In this document: positions 8,401 through 17,552 of the stretch, in pieces
How the letters are laid out: the number at the start of each line of letters is the position of its first letter
Position numbering within the stretch: the first letter of the stretch is position 1
Made by a program: the position numbers and the translations under genes
DNA from: Streptomyces sp. NBC_00576
GTDB taxonomy: Bacteria > Actinomycetota > Actinomycetes > Streptomycetales > Streptomycetaceae
Assembly (NCBI RefSeq): GCF_036345175.1
Contig: NZ_CP107780.1
Location: 2,604,001 to 2,668,000, forward strand
Length of the DNA stretch: 64,000 nucleotides
Reading direction: 5' to 3'
Notes under the pieces: model-generated
Told to the model about the DNA's origin: nothing
The model's input: only the letters and a program-made list of their open reading frames with translations
The model's database searches: none

Positions 8401-11013
8401 CTACAGCCGCGGATCCACCGGCTCGGACTCCAGCGCCAGCACCCCGAACACCGCCTCATGCACCCGCCACAACGGCTCCCCCTCCGCCAACCGGTCCAGC
8501 GCCTCCAGCCCCAGCGCGTACTCCCTGATCGCCAGCGACCGCTTGTGATTCAGGAACCGCCCCCGCAACCGCGCCAGGTTCTCCGGCCGCGTGTACTCCG
8601 GACCGTAGATGATCCGCAGATACTCACGCCCCCGGCACTTGATCCCGGGCTGCACCAGCCGCCCCTTCTCGTCGCGCACCACCCCTCCCAGCGGTTTCAC
8701 GACCATGCCCTCACCACCCTGCCCGGTCATCTCCAGCCACCAGTCGACGCCGGCCCGCACCGACTCCGCGTCCCCTGTCTCCACGTACAGCCGACGCGTC
8801 GTCTGCAGCAGGCCCGTACCGTCGTGCTCCACCAGCCGGTCCAGCAACGCCAGTTGCTCGTCGTGGGGCAGCCCGGCCAGGCTGCGCCCCTCCGTCGCGA
8901 GGACCTGGAAGGGCGCCAGGCGGACCCCGTCCAGTCCCTCCGTCGGCCAGCAGTAGCGCCGATAGGCCGCCGTGAACGCCGAGGCGTCCGACGCCCGTTC
9001 ACGCTGGCGCGTCAGCAGGTCCCGTACGTCGATGCCGCGCGCAGCGGCACCCTCAAGTGCGGCCAGCGACCCCGGGAACACCGCCCCGGAGGCGGCGCCG
9101 ACCGCCGCGTACTGCGAGCGCAGCAGCCCGGACGCCTTCAGCGACCACGGCATCAACTCGGCGTCCAGCAGCAGCCAGTCGGTGCCGAGCTCCTCCCACA
9201 GGCCGGCCCCGTCCGCCGCCGCCCGCACCCGGCCGAGGATCTCCTCGGTCACCGTCGGGTCGTCGACGAACGGCCGCCCGGTGCGCGTGTACAGCGCCCC
9301 CGTCGGACCGTCACCGGCGCCGATACCTCCCGCACCGTTCACACCGAACCGCTTGCGAGCCACCTCCGCGTCGCGGCACACCAGGACCACCGCCCGCGAA
9401 CCCATGTGCTTCTCCTCGCACACGACCCGCTGAACCCCGTCCGCCCGATACTGCTCGAACGCCTCCGCCGGGTGCTCCAGAAAGCCTCCATCAGCGGCTC
9501 CGCCGCGGGCCTCCACATGAGACGTGGCGGTCGGGGCCATCGTCGGCGGCAGGTACGGCAGCAGACGCGGGTCCACCGCGAAACGGCTCATGACCTCCAG
9601 GGCCGCCGCCGCGTTCTCCTCCCGGACGGTGATCCGGCCCGCGTGGCGTGTCTCCACCACCCGGCGGCCATGGACGTCCGCCAGGTCCAGCGGCCGGCCG
9701 TCGTGCCCGCCCGGCGCCTCCGACCGCAGCGGCCTGACCGGCTCGTACCAGACCTGCTCCGCCGGTACGTCGACCAGTTCCCGCTCCGGCCAGCGCAGCG
9801 CGGTCAGCTTGCCGCCGAAGACGGCACCCGTGTCGAGGCAGATGGTGTTGTTCAGCCAGCTGGCCTCCGGAACGGGGGTGTGGCCGTACACCACGGCCGC
9901 CCGGCCCCGGTAGTCCTCCGCCCACGGGTAGCGCACCGGCAGGCCGAACTCGTCGGTCTCCCCGGTCGTCTCGCCGTACAGCGCGTGCGAGCGCACCCGG
10001 CCCGACGTACGGCCGTGGTACTTCTCGGGCAGACCGGCGTGGCAGACCACCAGCCGTCCGCCGTCGAGGACGTAGTGACCGACGAGACCGTCGATGAACT
10101 CCCGTACCTGGGCCCGGAATTCGTCGCTCTCTTTCGTCATCTGCTCGATGGTCTCGGCGAGCCCGTGGGTGTGCTGGACCTTGCGGCCCTTGAGGTGACG
10201 GCCGTACTTGTTCTCGTGGTTGCCGGGCACGCACAGCGCGTTGCCCGAGCCGACCATGGACATCACGCGACGCAGCACGCCCGGGCTGTCCGGGCCGCGG
10301 TCGACGAGGTCGCCCACGAAGACCGCGGTACGGCCGCTCGGGTGCACTCCGTCCTCGTAGCCCAACTTGCCGAGCAGCGACTCCAGTTCGGCGGCGCAAC
10401 CGTGGATGTCTCCGATGATGTCGAAGGGGCCGGTGAGGTGGGTCAGGTCGTTGTAGCGCTTCTCGGTGCGGACCTCGGCACTCTCGATCTCCTCCACACC
10501 GCGCAGGACGTGCACCTTCCGGAACCCCTCGCGCTCCAAGTGGCGCAGGGAGCGGCGCAGTTCGCGGATGTGGCGGTGGATGACCCGGCGCGGCATGTCG
10601 GCCCGGTCTGTGCGCGATGCGTTGCGTTCGGCGCACACGTCGTCGGGCACGTCGAGGACGATGGCGATGGGCAGCACGTCGTACTGCCGCGCCAGCTCGA
10701 TCAGCTGCTTCCGGCTGCTCTCCTGGACGTTGGTCGCGTCGACGACCGTACGGCGGCCCGCAGCGAGTCGCTTGCCGGCGATGTAGTGCAGGACGTCGAA
10801 GGCGTCCCCGCTGGCGCTCTGGTCGTTCTCATCGTCGGCGACGAGACCTCGGCAGAAGTCCGAGGAGATGATCTCGGTCGGCTTGAAGTGCCGCCGGGCG
10901 AACGTGGACTTGCCCGAACCGGACGCCCCGATCAGAACGACGAGGGAGAGGTCGGTGACGGGCAGCACGCGCCCCTTGTTCTCGACACTTACGACGTTCT
11001 CGACGCTGCTCAT
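8401..11013 (-). CDS. pnkp: Polynucleotide kinase-phosphatase-ligase (bacterial RNA repair, Pnkp)
   Basis: An 870-residue three-domain RNA-repair enzyme, the length expected for bacterial Pnkp. The N-terminal 5'-kinase has the P-loop GASGSGKST (about residues 27-35) and the lid region RHIRELRRSLRHLEREG. The central binuclear metallophosphatase has GDIHG, GDLVDRG and GNHE. The C-terminal adenylyltransferase/ligase domain has EEKHMGSRAVVLVC containing the nucleotidyl lysine. Known bacterial Pnkp heals 5'-OH and 2',3'-cyclic phosphate ends, and seals them only when complexed with Hen1. The ATG at 11013 overlaps the hen1 stop (ATGA) and has AAGGAGG 10 bases upstream; the longer open frame upstream is a shadow of hen1. 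Confidence 0.95.
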   Translation of the reverse strand: MSSVENVVSVENKGRVLPVTDLSLVVLIGASGSGKSTFARRHFKPTEIISSDFCRGLVADDENDQSASGDAFDVLHYIAGKRLAAGRRTVVDATNVQESSRKQLIELARQYDVLPIAIVLDVPDDVCAERNASRTDRADMPRRVIHRHIRELRRSLRHLEREGFRKVHVLRGVEEIESAEVRTEKRYNDLTHLTGPFDIIGDIHGCAAELESLLGKLGYEDGVHPSGRTAVFVGDLVDRGPDSPGVLRRVMSMVGSGNALCVPGNHENKYGRHLKGRKVQHTHGLAETIEQMTKESDEFRAQVREFIDGLVGHYVLDGGRLVVCHAGLPEKYHGRTSGRVRSHALYGETTGETDEFGLPVRYPWAEDYRGRAAVVYGHTPVPEASWLNNTICLDTGAVFGGKLTALRWPERELVDVPAEQVWYEPVRPLRSEAPGGHDGRPLDLADVHGRRVVETRHAGRITVREENAAAALEVMSRFAVDPRLLPYLPPTMAPTATSHVEARGGAADGGFLEHPAEAFEQYRADGVQRVVCEEKHMGSRAVVLVCRDAEVARKRFGVNGAGGIGAGDGPTGALYTRTGRPFVDDPTVTEEILGRVRAAADGAGLWEELGTDWLLLDAELMPWSLKASGLLRSQYAAVGAASGAVFPGSLAALEGAAARGIDVRDLLTRQRERASDASAFTAAYRRYCWPTEGLDGVRLAPFQVLATEGRSLAGLPHDEQLALLDRLVEHDGTGLLQTTRRLYVETGDAESVRAGVDWWLEMTGQGGEGMVVKPLGGVVRDEKGRLVQPGIKCRGREYLRIIYGPEYTRPENLARLRGRFLNHKRSLAIREYALGLEALDRLAEGEPLWRVHEAVFGVLALESEPVDPRL

Positions 11014-12539
11014 GCGGCCTTCGCCTCCTTCTCTTCCTTCATGACGTTCTTGGACTTGGTCTCGGACTCGCGCTCGGTCTCGGACTCGGTCTCGGTCTCG
11101 GACTTCATCGTGAACACGGCCATCTGCGTGGGCGGACCCACTTCCGGGTCGTCCGGCCCGACAGGCACGAACTCCGCCTCGTAGCCGTGCCGTTCGGCCA
11201 CCGCGCCCGCCCAGGTGCGGAACTCCTCCCGCGTCCACTCGAAGCGGTGGTCGCGGTGGCGGCTGTCCCCGGCCGGGAGGGATTCCCAGCGGACGTTGTA
11301 CTCGACGTTCGGCGTCGTCACGAGCACCGTACGGGGACGCGCCGCGCCGAACACCGCGTACTCCAGGGCCGGCAGGCGGGGCAGGTCGAGGTGTTCGACG
11401 ACCTCGCACAGCACGGCGGCGTCGTACCCCTTGAGCCGCTTGTCGGTGTAGGCGAGCGAACCCTGGAGCAGCTTGACGCGCGACGCCTGACGCTCGCCCA
11501 TCCGGTCCAGCTTCAGCCGCCGCGAGGCGATGGTGAGCGCGCGCATCGACACGTCCACGCCGACGATCTCGGTGAACGCCGGGTCCCTGAGCAGCGCTTG
11601 CACCAACTGGCCCTGTCCGCATCCGAGATCGAGCACCCGGGCGGTCCCGGACGCCTTCAGCGCGGCGATGATCGCGTCCCGGCGCTGTACGCCGAGCGGA
11701 GTCGGCTTCTCCTCGGCCTCGGTCTCGTCCTCGACCGCGTTGTCGATCTCCTCGACGTCGCTGTCGTCGGTTTCGGCCAGCCGGACCAGTTCCAGGCGTT
11801 CCATCGCCTGCTGGGTCAGCGACCAACGGCGGGACAGATAGCGGCTGGTGATCAACTTCTGCTCCGGGTGCGCGGGCAGCCAGCCCTCGCCGGCCCGCAG
11901 GAGTTTGTCGACCTCGTCGGGCGCCACCCAGTAGTGCTTGGCGTCGTCGAGGACCGGCAGCAGGACGTACAGGTGACGCAGCGCCTCGGCAAGGGTCAGC
12001 GTCTCGGATTCGAGATGCAGACGCACGTACCGGGAGTCGCCCCAGTCCGGGAACTCCGTGTCCAGCGCGACCGGTTCGGCCGTCACCGTCCAGCCGAGCG
12101 GCTCGAAGAGGTTCCGTACGAGATCGGCGCCGCCCCGGGCCGGGAGCGCGGGCACCTCGATGCTCAACGGCCGTGCCTCGCCGGGGAGTTCGGGCTTCGC
12201 CCGGCACTGACCCTTCATGGCGCTGCTGAACACGGCGCTGAGCGCGACCGCGAGCAGCGAAGAGGCCGCGTACGGGCGGTCGTTGACGTACTGCGCGAGT
12301 GCCGCGTCGGGTGCGCCACCGCGTCCCTTGCCCTTGCCGCGCCGGACCAGTGCCACGGCGTCGACCTCCAGCAGCAGCGCGGCCGTGCAGCGCTCGGCGG
12401 ACGCCTCGGGGTAGAGGACGTGCGCGGTGCCGTAGGACGTGGAAAACGTCTGCGCGTTGTCGGGATGCTTGTGCAGCAGGTAGCCGAGGTCGGTCGCGGG
12501 ACGTTCCGGGGTGCCGGTGGTGCTGATCGTCAGGAACAC
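11010..12539 (-). CDS. hen1: 3'-terminal RNA ribose 2'-O-methyltransferase Hen1
   Basis: A 509-residue protein with an N-terminal Hen1-specific ligase-activating domain (about residues 1-240: TDLGYLLHKHPDNAQTF, AYASSLL-like core) and a C-terminal SAM methyltransferase (VLDLGCGQGQLVQALL). The metal-dependent Hen1 motif EVVEHLDLPRLPALE is followed by the histidine in HRDHRFEW. Known bacterial Hen1 methylates the 3'-terminal ribose at the break before ligation, protecting the repaired RNA from recutting by the same ribotoxin. The last 30 residues are an unusual Glu/Ser/Thr/Lys tail (SETETESETERESETK), encoded by imperfect 12-bp repeats at about 11040-11105, that is not part of either domain. Start GTG 12539. 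Overlap with pnkp shows a two-gene operon. Confidence 0.94.
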   Translation of the reverse strand: MFLTISTTGTPERPATDLGYLLHKHPDNAQTFSTSYGTAHVLYPEASAERCTAALLLEVDAVALVRRGKGKGRGGAPDAALAQYVNDRPYAASSLLAVALSAVFSSAMKGQCRAKPELPGEARPLSIEVPALPARGGADLVRNLFEPLGWTVTAEPVALDTEFPDWGDSRYVRLHLESETLTLAEALRHLYVLLPVLDDAKHYWVAPDEVDKLLRAGEGWLPAHPEQKLITSRYLSRRWSLTQQAMERLELVRLAETDDSDVEEIDNAVEDETEAEEKPTPLGVQRRDAIIAALKASGTARVLDLGCGQGQLVQALLRDPAFTEIVGVDVSMRALTIASRRLKLDRMGERQASRVKLLQGSLAYTDKRLKGYDAAVLCEVVEHLDLPRLPALEYAVFGAARPRTVLVTTPNVEYNVRWESLPAGDSRHRDHRFEWTREEFRTWAGAVAERHGYEAEFVPVGPDDPEVGPPTQMAVFTMKSETETESETERESETKSKNVMKEEKEAKAA

Positions 12540-12753
12540 GGTGGGTAGGCCTTTATCAAGGGTTCGAACTGGGGATTCTTGCTGTCGTCAACGTACAGCG
12601 AACGCTCCCGGCGCACTCAGGCATTTTCCCCCGCGACGACTTCACAGGCCGTCCGGGAGCCGGCGCCCGGATCCGCCGCCCAAGCGGAGCCCGTTCCCTC
12701 GCTTTCCGCAGGTCGGGGCCAGGATCCGGAGCGATGTGGCATGATCCGCTGCC

Positions 12754-14154
12754 ATGTCGTCGCTGCCCGCGTGGTCGTCAAGAACCGCTCTCCGTCCGCT
12801 GGTTGTGCTCCTCGCGCTACTCGTGGCGGCGGGCTCCACCGTGGCCGAGGCCGTGCCGGCGCCCGGTAGTCGGGCGGGGGCCGCCACCGAGGCCGCGACG
12901 CCCGACCACCGCCGCTACGACGTGGCCCTGCGCGGCGACACCGACGGCTCCCACTGGACGGGCCGGCAACGGGTGTCGTTCCGCAACGCCTCCGCCCGGC
13001 CGCTGCGTGAGGTGTATGTCCGTCTGTGGGGCAATGGCGACGACGGGTGCGGCACGCCCGGCAAACCGTCCCCCATCAGGGTGTCCAAGGTGCGCGGTGG
13101 CACTCCGGGCCGCCTCACCGTGGGCTGCACTGCGCTGCGCATCGCCCTGCCGAAGCCGCTCACCCGCGGCGAGCGGACGGCCGTCGCCTTCGACGTGTCC
13201 ATCACCGTGCCTGATCGAAACAGTCGCTTCGGCCGCGAGGGCGCGTTCCGCTTCCTCGGCAATGCGCTGCCGGTCCTGGCCGTGCACGACGCGTTGGGCT
13301 GGCACCTCGACCCGTATGTGTCGACCGGCGAGAGCTTCTACGCGCTGGCAAGCGACTTCCGGGTACGCCTCGACCACCCGACGGCTCTCAAGGTCCCGGC
13401 GACGGGCCGCACTTGGACCCGGCACGGCAGGCCCGGGCGCACGGTCACCCACAGTGTCGCCCACCGGGTACGGGACTTCGCGTGGGCGGCGGGCCCGTTC
13501 CGCACCGCGACCGAGACGTCGCCCGGGGGCGTACGCGTGAAGTCGTACTGGTCGCCGGACACGCCCCTCGCGGGCGTCCGCCTCACCCGCCAGGACGGCG
13601 TCGCCGCCGTCGACCGGTTCGGCAAGGAGTTCGGCCGTTATCCGTACGGCGAGATCGACCTCGTGATGACCAGCGGCTTCGGCGGTGGCATGGAGTATCC
13701 CGGCCTGGTCGTTCTCGGCACCACCGAGGAAGGCGGCGCCGTCGTCCACGAGGTGGCCCACCAGTGGTGGTACGGCATCGTGGGCAACGACGAGTACAAC
13801 TCGCCCTGGCTGGACGAGAGTTTCGCCCAGTACGCCAACGCGCGCTTCTACGGCTGGGACACCCGCGGCTGCTGGTCGGAGGACGACTGGCCGAGCGACC
13901 GCGCCGCCCTCACCAACTCGATGGCCTACTGGTCCACGCACCGTGGCGAGTACCACCTCGTGTACACGGCCGGCCCCTGCGCCCTGGCCGATCTGGAGCG
14001 CACTCTCGGGGCCGGCACCATGGCGCGCCTCCTCAGGCAGTACGCCCGCGACCACTGGTACGGCGTCTCCACCACCGCCGACTTCAAGAAGGCCGCCCAG
14101 TCCATGACGGGCAGGGACCTGGGCCCCTTCTGGAAGCAACACCGCATCCGGTGA
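12754..14154 (+). CDS. Secreted M1-family zinc metallopeptidase
   Basis: 466 residues with a signal peptide (Arg-containing start, hydrophobic PLVVLLALLVAAGSTVAEA). The catalytic domain has a substrate-recognition segment GGMEYPGLV and the zinc site HEVAHQWWYG (residues 332-336) followed 18 residues later by the third ligand in WLDESFAQY (E355), the HExxH-x18-E spacing of M1 aminopeptidases. It is short for the family, lacking the large C-terminal helical domain, and probably trims peptides outside the membrane. It is divergent from hen1 across a 214-bp gap in which no clear element was seen. Confidence 0.88.
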   Translation: MSSLPAWSSRTALRPLVVLLALLVAAGSTVAEAVPAPGSRAGAATEAATPDHRRYDVALRGDTDGSHWTGRQRVSFRNASARPLREVYVRLWGNGDDGCGTPGKPSPIRVSKVRGGTPGRLTVGCTALRIALPKPLTRGERTAVAFDVSITVPDRNSRFGREGAFRFLGNALPVLAVHDALGWHLDPYVSTGESFYALASDFRVRLDHPTALKVPATGRTWTRHGRPGRTVTHSVAHRVRDFAWAAGPFRTATETSPGGVRVKSYWSPDTPLAGVRLTRQDGVAAVDRFGKEFGRYPYGEIDLVMTSGFGGGMEYPGLVVLGTTEEGGAVVHEVAHQWWYGIVGNDEYNSPWLDESFAQYANARFYGWDTRGCWSEDDWPSDRAALTNSMAYWSTHRGEYHLVYTAGPCALADLERTLGAGTMARLLRQYARDHWYGVSTTADFKKAAQSMTGRDLGPFWKQHRIR

Positions 14155-14200
14155 GCCCACCGCGCCGACCGCACCACTCCCCCTCGTCCCCGGGCTCCCT

Positions 14201-15763
14201 CTAGCCCGTTGCCGCCAACAGCCGCCTCGTGAACGGGTGCGAAGGCGCGGTCAACACCCGCGCCACCGGCCCCTGTTCGACCACCTCCCCCGCATCGAGT
14301 ACGGCGATCCGGTCGGCCAGTGCCGCGGTGTCCAGGTCGTGCGTGATGAGTACGACGGACAGATCGTCGCGCTCGCGCCGGAGCCCGGCGAGGACGTCAA
14401 GGAGGCCGCGCCGGGTGACCGTGTCCAGGCCCGAGGTGATCTCGTCACAGATGAGGACGCGGGGCCTGGCCAGCAACGCCCGGGCAAGCGCGGCACGTTG
14501 GAGTTCGCCGCCGGAGAGCCGGCCGGGGAGGCGGTGGGCCTGCTCCTTGGTGAGGCCCAGTTCCGCGAGGACGGCGAGGGCCTCCGCCTCGGCGGCCAGG
14601 GCTTCGGCGCCGCGCAGTCGTACGGCCGTACGCGCGACCTGGTCGACGACGGGCCGGTACTCGTCGAACGCGGCTCGCGCGTCCTGGAACACGTACTGCA
14701 CGGCGGCCAGTTGACCTTGGTCGCGGTCGCGCAGGCTGCGCGGAAGGGTGCCGCAGTCGAGGGTCACCCGACCGTCGTGATCCCGGTGGAGTCCGGCCAG
14801 ACAGCGGGCGAGGGTGGTCTTGCCGCTGCCCGAACGGCCGACGACGGCGAGGCATTCACCCGCGTGCAGGGCGAGTTCGGGGACGCGAAGGACCTGGGTG
14901 CGGTGGTGGCGGGCGGTGAGGTCCCGGACGTGAAGGACGGCGGCGCCGGCCCGGTCGACGGTGTCACCGTCACTGGTGCTCCCGCCGGTGAACTGCGTCT
15001 GCTGGGCCAGGAGTTCACGGGTCCACTCATGTCGGGGCGCGAACCACACGCGCTCCGTCGGGCCCGATTCGACGACCCGGCCCTCACGCATCACCAGCAC
15101 CTCGTCGGCCAGCGCGCGGACGACGGCGAGGTCGTGACTGAGCAGGACCACGGCGATGCCCTGTGCGACGACGGCCGTCAGCTCGTCGACGATGCGGCTC
15201 TTCGTCAACGCGTCCTGGCCCGTGGTCGGTTCGTCCGCGACGACGACCCGGGCGCCCAGCAGCAGCGCCTGGGCCAGCACCACCCGTTGTTGCTGGCCGC
15301 CGGAGAGTTGATGGGGGTAGCGGCTCAACAAACTTGCGCCCACCGGCAGTTGGGCATCCGCCAGGGCGCGCAGCACGCGAGTGCGAGCCTCCGTTTGGCG
15401 GGTCGCCCGGGGCAGGTCCCGTACCTGTTCGCGGGCGATGTCGACGAGGAGGGCACCCACCCGGCGGGCGGGGTTGAGGACGGCGGCGGGATGCTGGGGG
15501 ACGTATCCGACCGGCCCGCCGCCGGACACTCGTACCTCGCCCGACACCCGGGCGCCGGGCGGGTGTTCGCCGAGGAGAGCCAGGCCGGTGGTGGTCTTGC
15601 CGCTGCCGGACGCGCCGACCAGCGCGGTCACCCGGCCGGGAAGGACACGAAAGCTGACTCCGTCGACAATGGCCCGGCCGTCGATCTCGACGCGGAGGTT
15701 CTCGATCTCGGCGACAGGAGCGTCGAGGTGAGCGCTGTGAGCGGCGCCGACGGGGGCGTTCAT
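14201..15763 (-). CDS. Fused two-ATPase ABC transporter subunit (peptide/nickel type, DppD-DppF-like)
   Basis: 520 residues carrying two complete ABC ATPase modules. Module 1 has ALVGASGSGKTTTG, the signature LSGGQQQRV and Walker B RVVVADEPTTG. Module 2 (from about residue 280) has AVVGRSGSGKTTLA, LSGGELQRAALARAL and VLICDEITSGLD. Fusion of the D and F subunits is common in actinobacterial peptide/nickel importers. It is the last gene of the ten-gene operon; its ATG overlaps the stop of the permease gene (ATGA). It energises uptake by the two permeases and the lipoprotein encoded just upstream. Confidence 0.9.
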   Translation of the reverse strand: MNAPVGAAHSAHLDAPVAEIENLRVEIDGRAIVDGVSFRVLPGRVTALVGASGSGKTTTGLALLGEHPPGARVSGEVRVSGGGPVGYVPQHPAAVLNPARRVGALLVDIAREQVRDLPRATRQTEARTRVLRALADAQLPVGASLLSRYPHQLSGGQQQRVVLAQALLLGARVVVADEPTTGQDALTKSRIVDELTAVVAQGIAVVLLSHDLAVVRALADEVLVMREGRVVESGPTERVWFAPRHEWTRELLAQQTQFTGGSTSDGDTVDRAGAAVLHVRDLTARHHRTQVLRVPELALHAGECLAVVGRSGSGKTTLARCLAGLHRDHDGRVTLDCGTLPRSLRDRDQGQLAAVQYVFQDARAAFDEYRPVVDQVARTAVRLRGAEALAAEAEALAVLAELGLTKEQAHRLPGRLSGGELQRAALARALLARPRVLICDEITSGLDTVTRRGLLDVLAGLRRERDDLSVVLITHDLDTAALADRIAVLDAGEVVEQGPVARVLTAPSHPFTRRLLAATG

Positions 15764-16602
15764 GCCTGTTGTCCCTTCTCACCAGTACGTTGGTCGTCGC
15801 CGGGGCGTCGGTTGCCGCCGGTACGCCGGTCCAGCGCCGCGTCGAAGAGCAGGTTGCTGCCCGTCGTCAGCGCGACGATCAGCAGTGCGGGCACGACCAC
15901 GGCCCAGGGCTGCACGAACAGCCCGGTGCGGTTGCGGTCCACCATGACCGCCCAGTCTGCGGCGTCCGGTGCGACCCCGACGCCGAGGAAGGCGGCCGTG
16001 GCCACCAGGTACAGCACACCGGTGAGCCGGATGCCCGCGTCGGCGGCGAGGGTGCGGAGGATGGCGCGGCCGACATAGCCGACGGCCAGGCGCCACCACG
16101 TCTCGCCCTGCATCCGCAGCGCCTCGACGGCCGGGCGGGCGGCGGCCTCCGCTGCTGCCGCGCGCACGATACGGGCCGCGTCCGGGATGTTGGCCAGCGC
16201 GACCAGCAGGGCGAGCCCGACCGCACCCGGCTCGAACACCGAGGCCACGAGCAGGATCAGCAGCAGCGAGGGCACGGCGATCAGCACGTCCAGGGGCCGC
16301 ATCAGCAGCTCTTCAAGCCAACTCCGGTGGGTGAGCGCGCTGATGAGGCCGAGCGGCAGCGCCACGACGTAGGCGAGCGCGGTCGCGGCGAGCGCGGTCA
16401 CCACCACCGGCCTGCCGCCGTGCAGGACCTGCTGCCACACATCGCGGCCCACGAAGTCGGTGCCCAGCCAGTGCCCGCCCCCGAGTGTGAACGAGACGGC
16501 CCGCGGCCCCGGTTCACCCGCGAACAGCGGTCCCAGGAGGGCGAGTACGAGGGGTACGCCGATGACGGCGGCCCCGAACACAAACCGCGAACGGCCCTTC
16601 AC
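15760..16602 (-). CDS. ABC transporter permease (DppC/NikC-like)
   Basis: 280 residues with one N-terminal helix followed by a canonical inner-membrane permease domain; the EAA-like loop is EALRMQGETWWRLAVGY. An N-terminal segment LGTDFVGRDVWQQVLHG is typical of the C-type subunit of dipeptide/oligopeptide/nickel systems. The start GTG 16602 overlaps the previous stop (GTGA); the open frame 27 bases earlier lies inside that gene. It pairs with the B-type permease to form the channel. Confidence 0.88.
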   Translation of the reverse strand: MKGRSRFVFGAAVIGVPLVLALLGPLFAGEPGPRAVSFTLGGGHWLGTDFVGRDVWQQVLHGGRPVVVTALAATALAYVVALPLGLISALTHRSWLEELLMRPLDVLIAVPSLLLILLVASVFEPGAVGLALLVALANIPDAARIVRAAAAEAAARPAVEALRMQGETWWRLAVGYVGRAILRTLAADAGIRLTGVLYLVATAAFLGVGVAPDAADWAVMVDRNRTGLFVQPWAVVVPALLIVALTTGSNLLFDAALDRRTGGNRRPGDDQRTGEKGQQA

Positions 16603-17552
16603 GCGGCCGCCCCTGCCCTGGGTGCGCACCGGTGCGCGACGAGATCGGCGCCCAGGTTGAGGACGACGGTGAGCACACCGAACACCACCGCCAGCCCCTG
16701 CACCACCGGCACATCACGTTCGGCGACGGCGTTCATCAGCACGGTTCCCAGACCCGGAATCACGAAGAGCGCCTCCACGACGATGACTCCGCACAGCAAC
16801 CAGTCGACGGTGCGCGCGAGTTGCTGCGCCGCCGGGGCGACGGCATTGGGCAGGGCGTGGGCGTACCGGACGCGGGCGCCCGGGATGCCGTATCGGCGCG
16901 CCTGGGCGACGTACGGCGAGTTCAGTGCGTCGACCATGCCGGCGCGTACGAGCCGGGACAGTGAGCACACCGGTCGGGACAGCAGGATCAGGACGGGCAG
17001 GACCAGGGCGGCGGGGTGGCCGAGGAGGTCGGTGCCGTAGCCGACGGCGGTCGGCGGCAGCCAGCCCAGCCGGAGCGCGAAGACGGTCACCAGCAGCACC
17101 CCGAGAGCGAACTCCGGTACGGCGTAGACGCCGAGGGTGACGGAGCTGACGAGCCGGTCCACGAACCGCCCTTCGTGCCGGGCGGCCAGCACGCCCAGCC
17201 CGACTCCCAGGGGAATCAGCAGGGTTACCGTGATGGTCGCGAGCAGCAGTGTCGGCCCGAACCCGTCCTCGATGTACGTGGCGACCGGGCGCCCGGAGGT
17301 CAGCGAGGTGCCGAAGTCCCCGTGTGCGAGGCCGGCCGCCCAGTCCAGCAGCCGTTCGTACGCGGGCCGGTCGAGGTGCATGGCCTCGCGGATGGCCGCG
17401 ACACGCGCCGGGTCGGGCTGGTCCCCGGCGAGTGCGACGGCCGCGTCGCCCGGCAGCGCCTCGGTGAGCGCGAAGACCAGCAGCACCACGGCCACGGTCT
17501 GCGCGCCGCCGAGGAGCAGCCGCCGGACGACGAAGGAACGCAGTCCGCTCAC
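16599..17552 (-). CDS. ABC transporter permease (DppB/NikB-like)
   Basis: 317 residues, six predicted membrane segments. It has family hallmarks: FALTEALPGDAAVALAG near the N-terminus, LDRPAYERLLDWAAGLAHGDFGTS, and the coupling region GARVRYAHALPNAVAPA. The start GTG 17552 overlaps the stop of the binding-protein gene by 4 bp, giving tight translational coupling in the operon. Confidence 0.88.
   Translation of the reverse strand: MSGLRSFVVRRLLLGGAQTVAVVLLVFALTEALPGDAAVALAGDQPDPARVAAIREAMHLDRPAYERLLDWAAGLAHGDFGTSLTSGRPVATYIEDGFGPTLLLATITVTLLIPLGVGLGVLAARHEGRFVDRLVSSVTLGVYAVPEFALGVLLVTVFALRLGWLPPTAVGYGTDLLGHPAALVLPVLILLSRPVCSLSRLVRAGMVDALNSPYVAQARRYGIPGARVRYAHALPNAVAPAAQQLARTVDWLLCGVIVVEALFVIPGLGTVLMNAVAERDVPVVQGLAVVFGVLTVVLNLGADLVAHRCAPRAGAAA

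Noticed and set aside
8458..11184. Long + strand open frame opposite pnkp (about 900 codons)
   Set aside because: Composition-driven shadow: no motif, and the opposite strand encodes a fully recognisable enzyme.
11014..12207. Continuous open frame extending pnkp by nearly 400 residues
   Set aside because: It overlaps hen1 in another frame, is Arg/Gly-rich low complexity, and the real start has a strong ribosome-binding site and an ATGA overlap at 11013.
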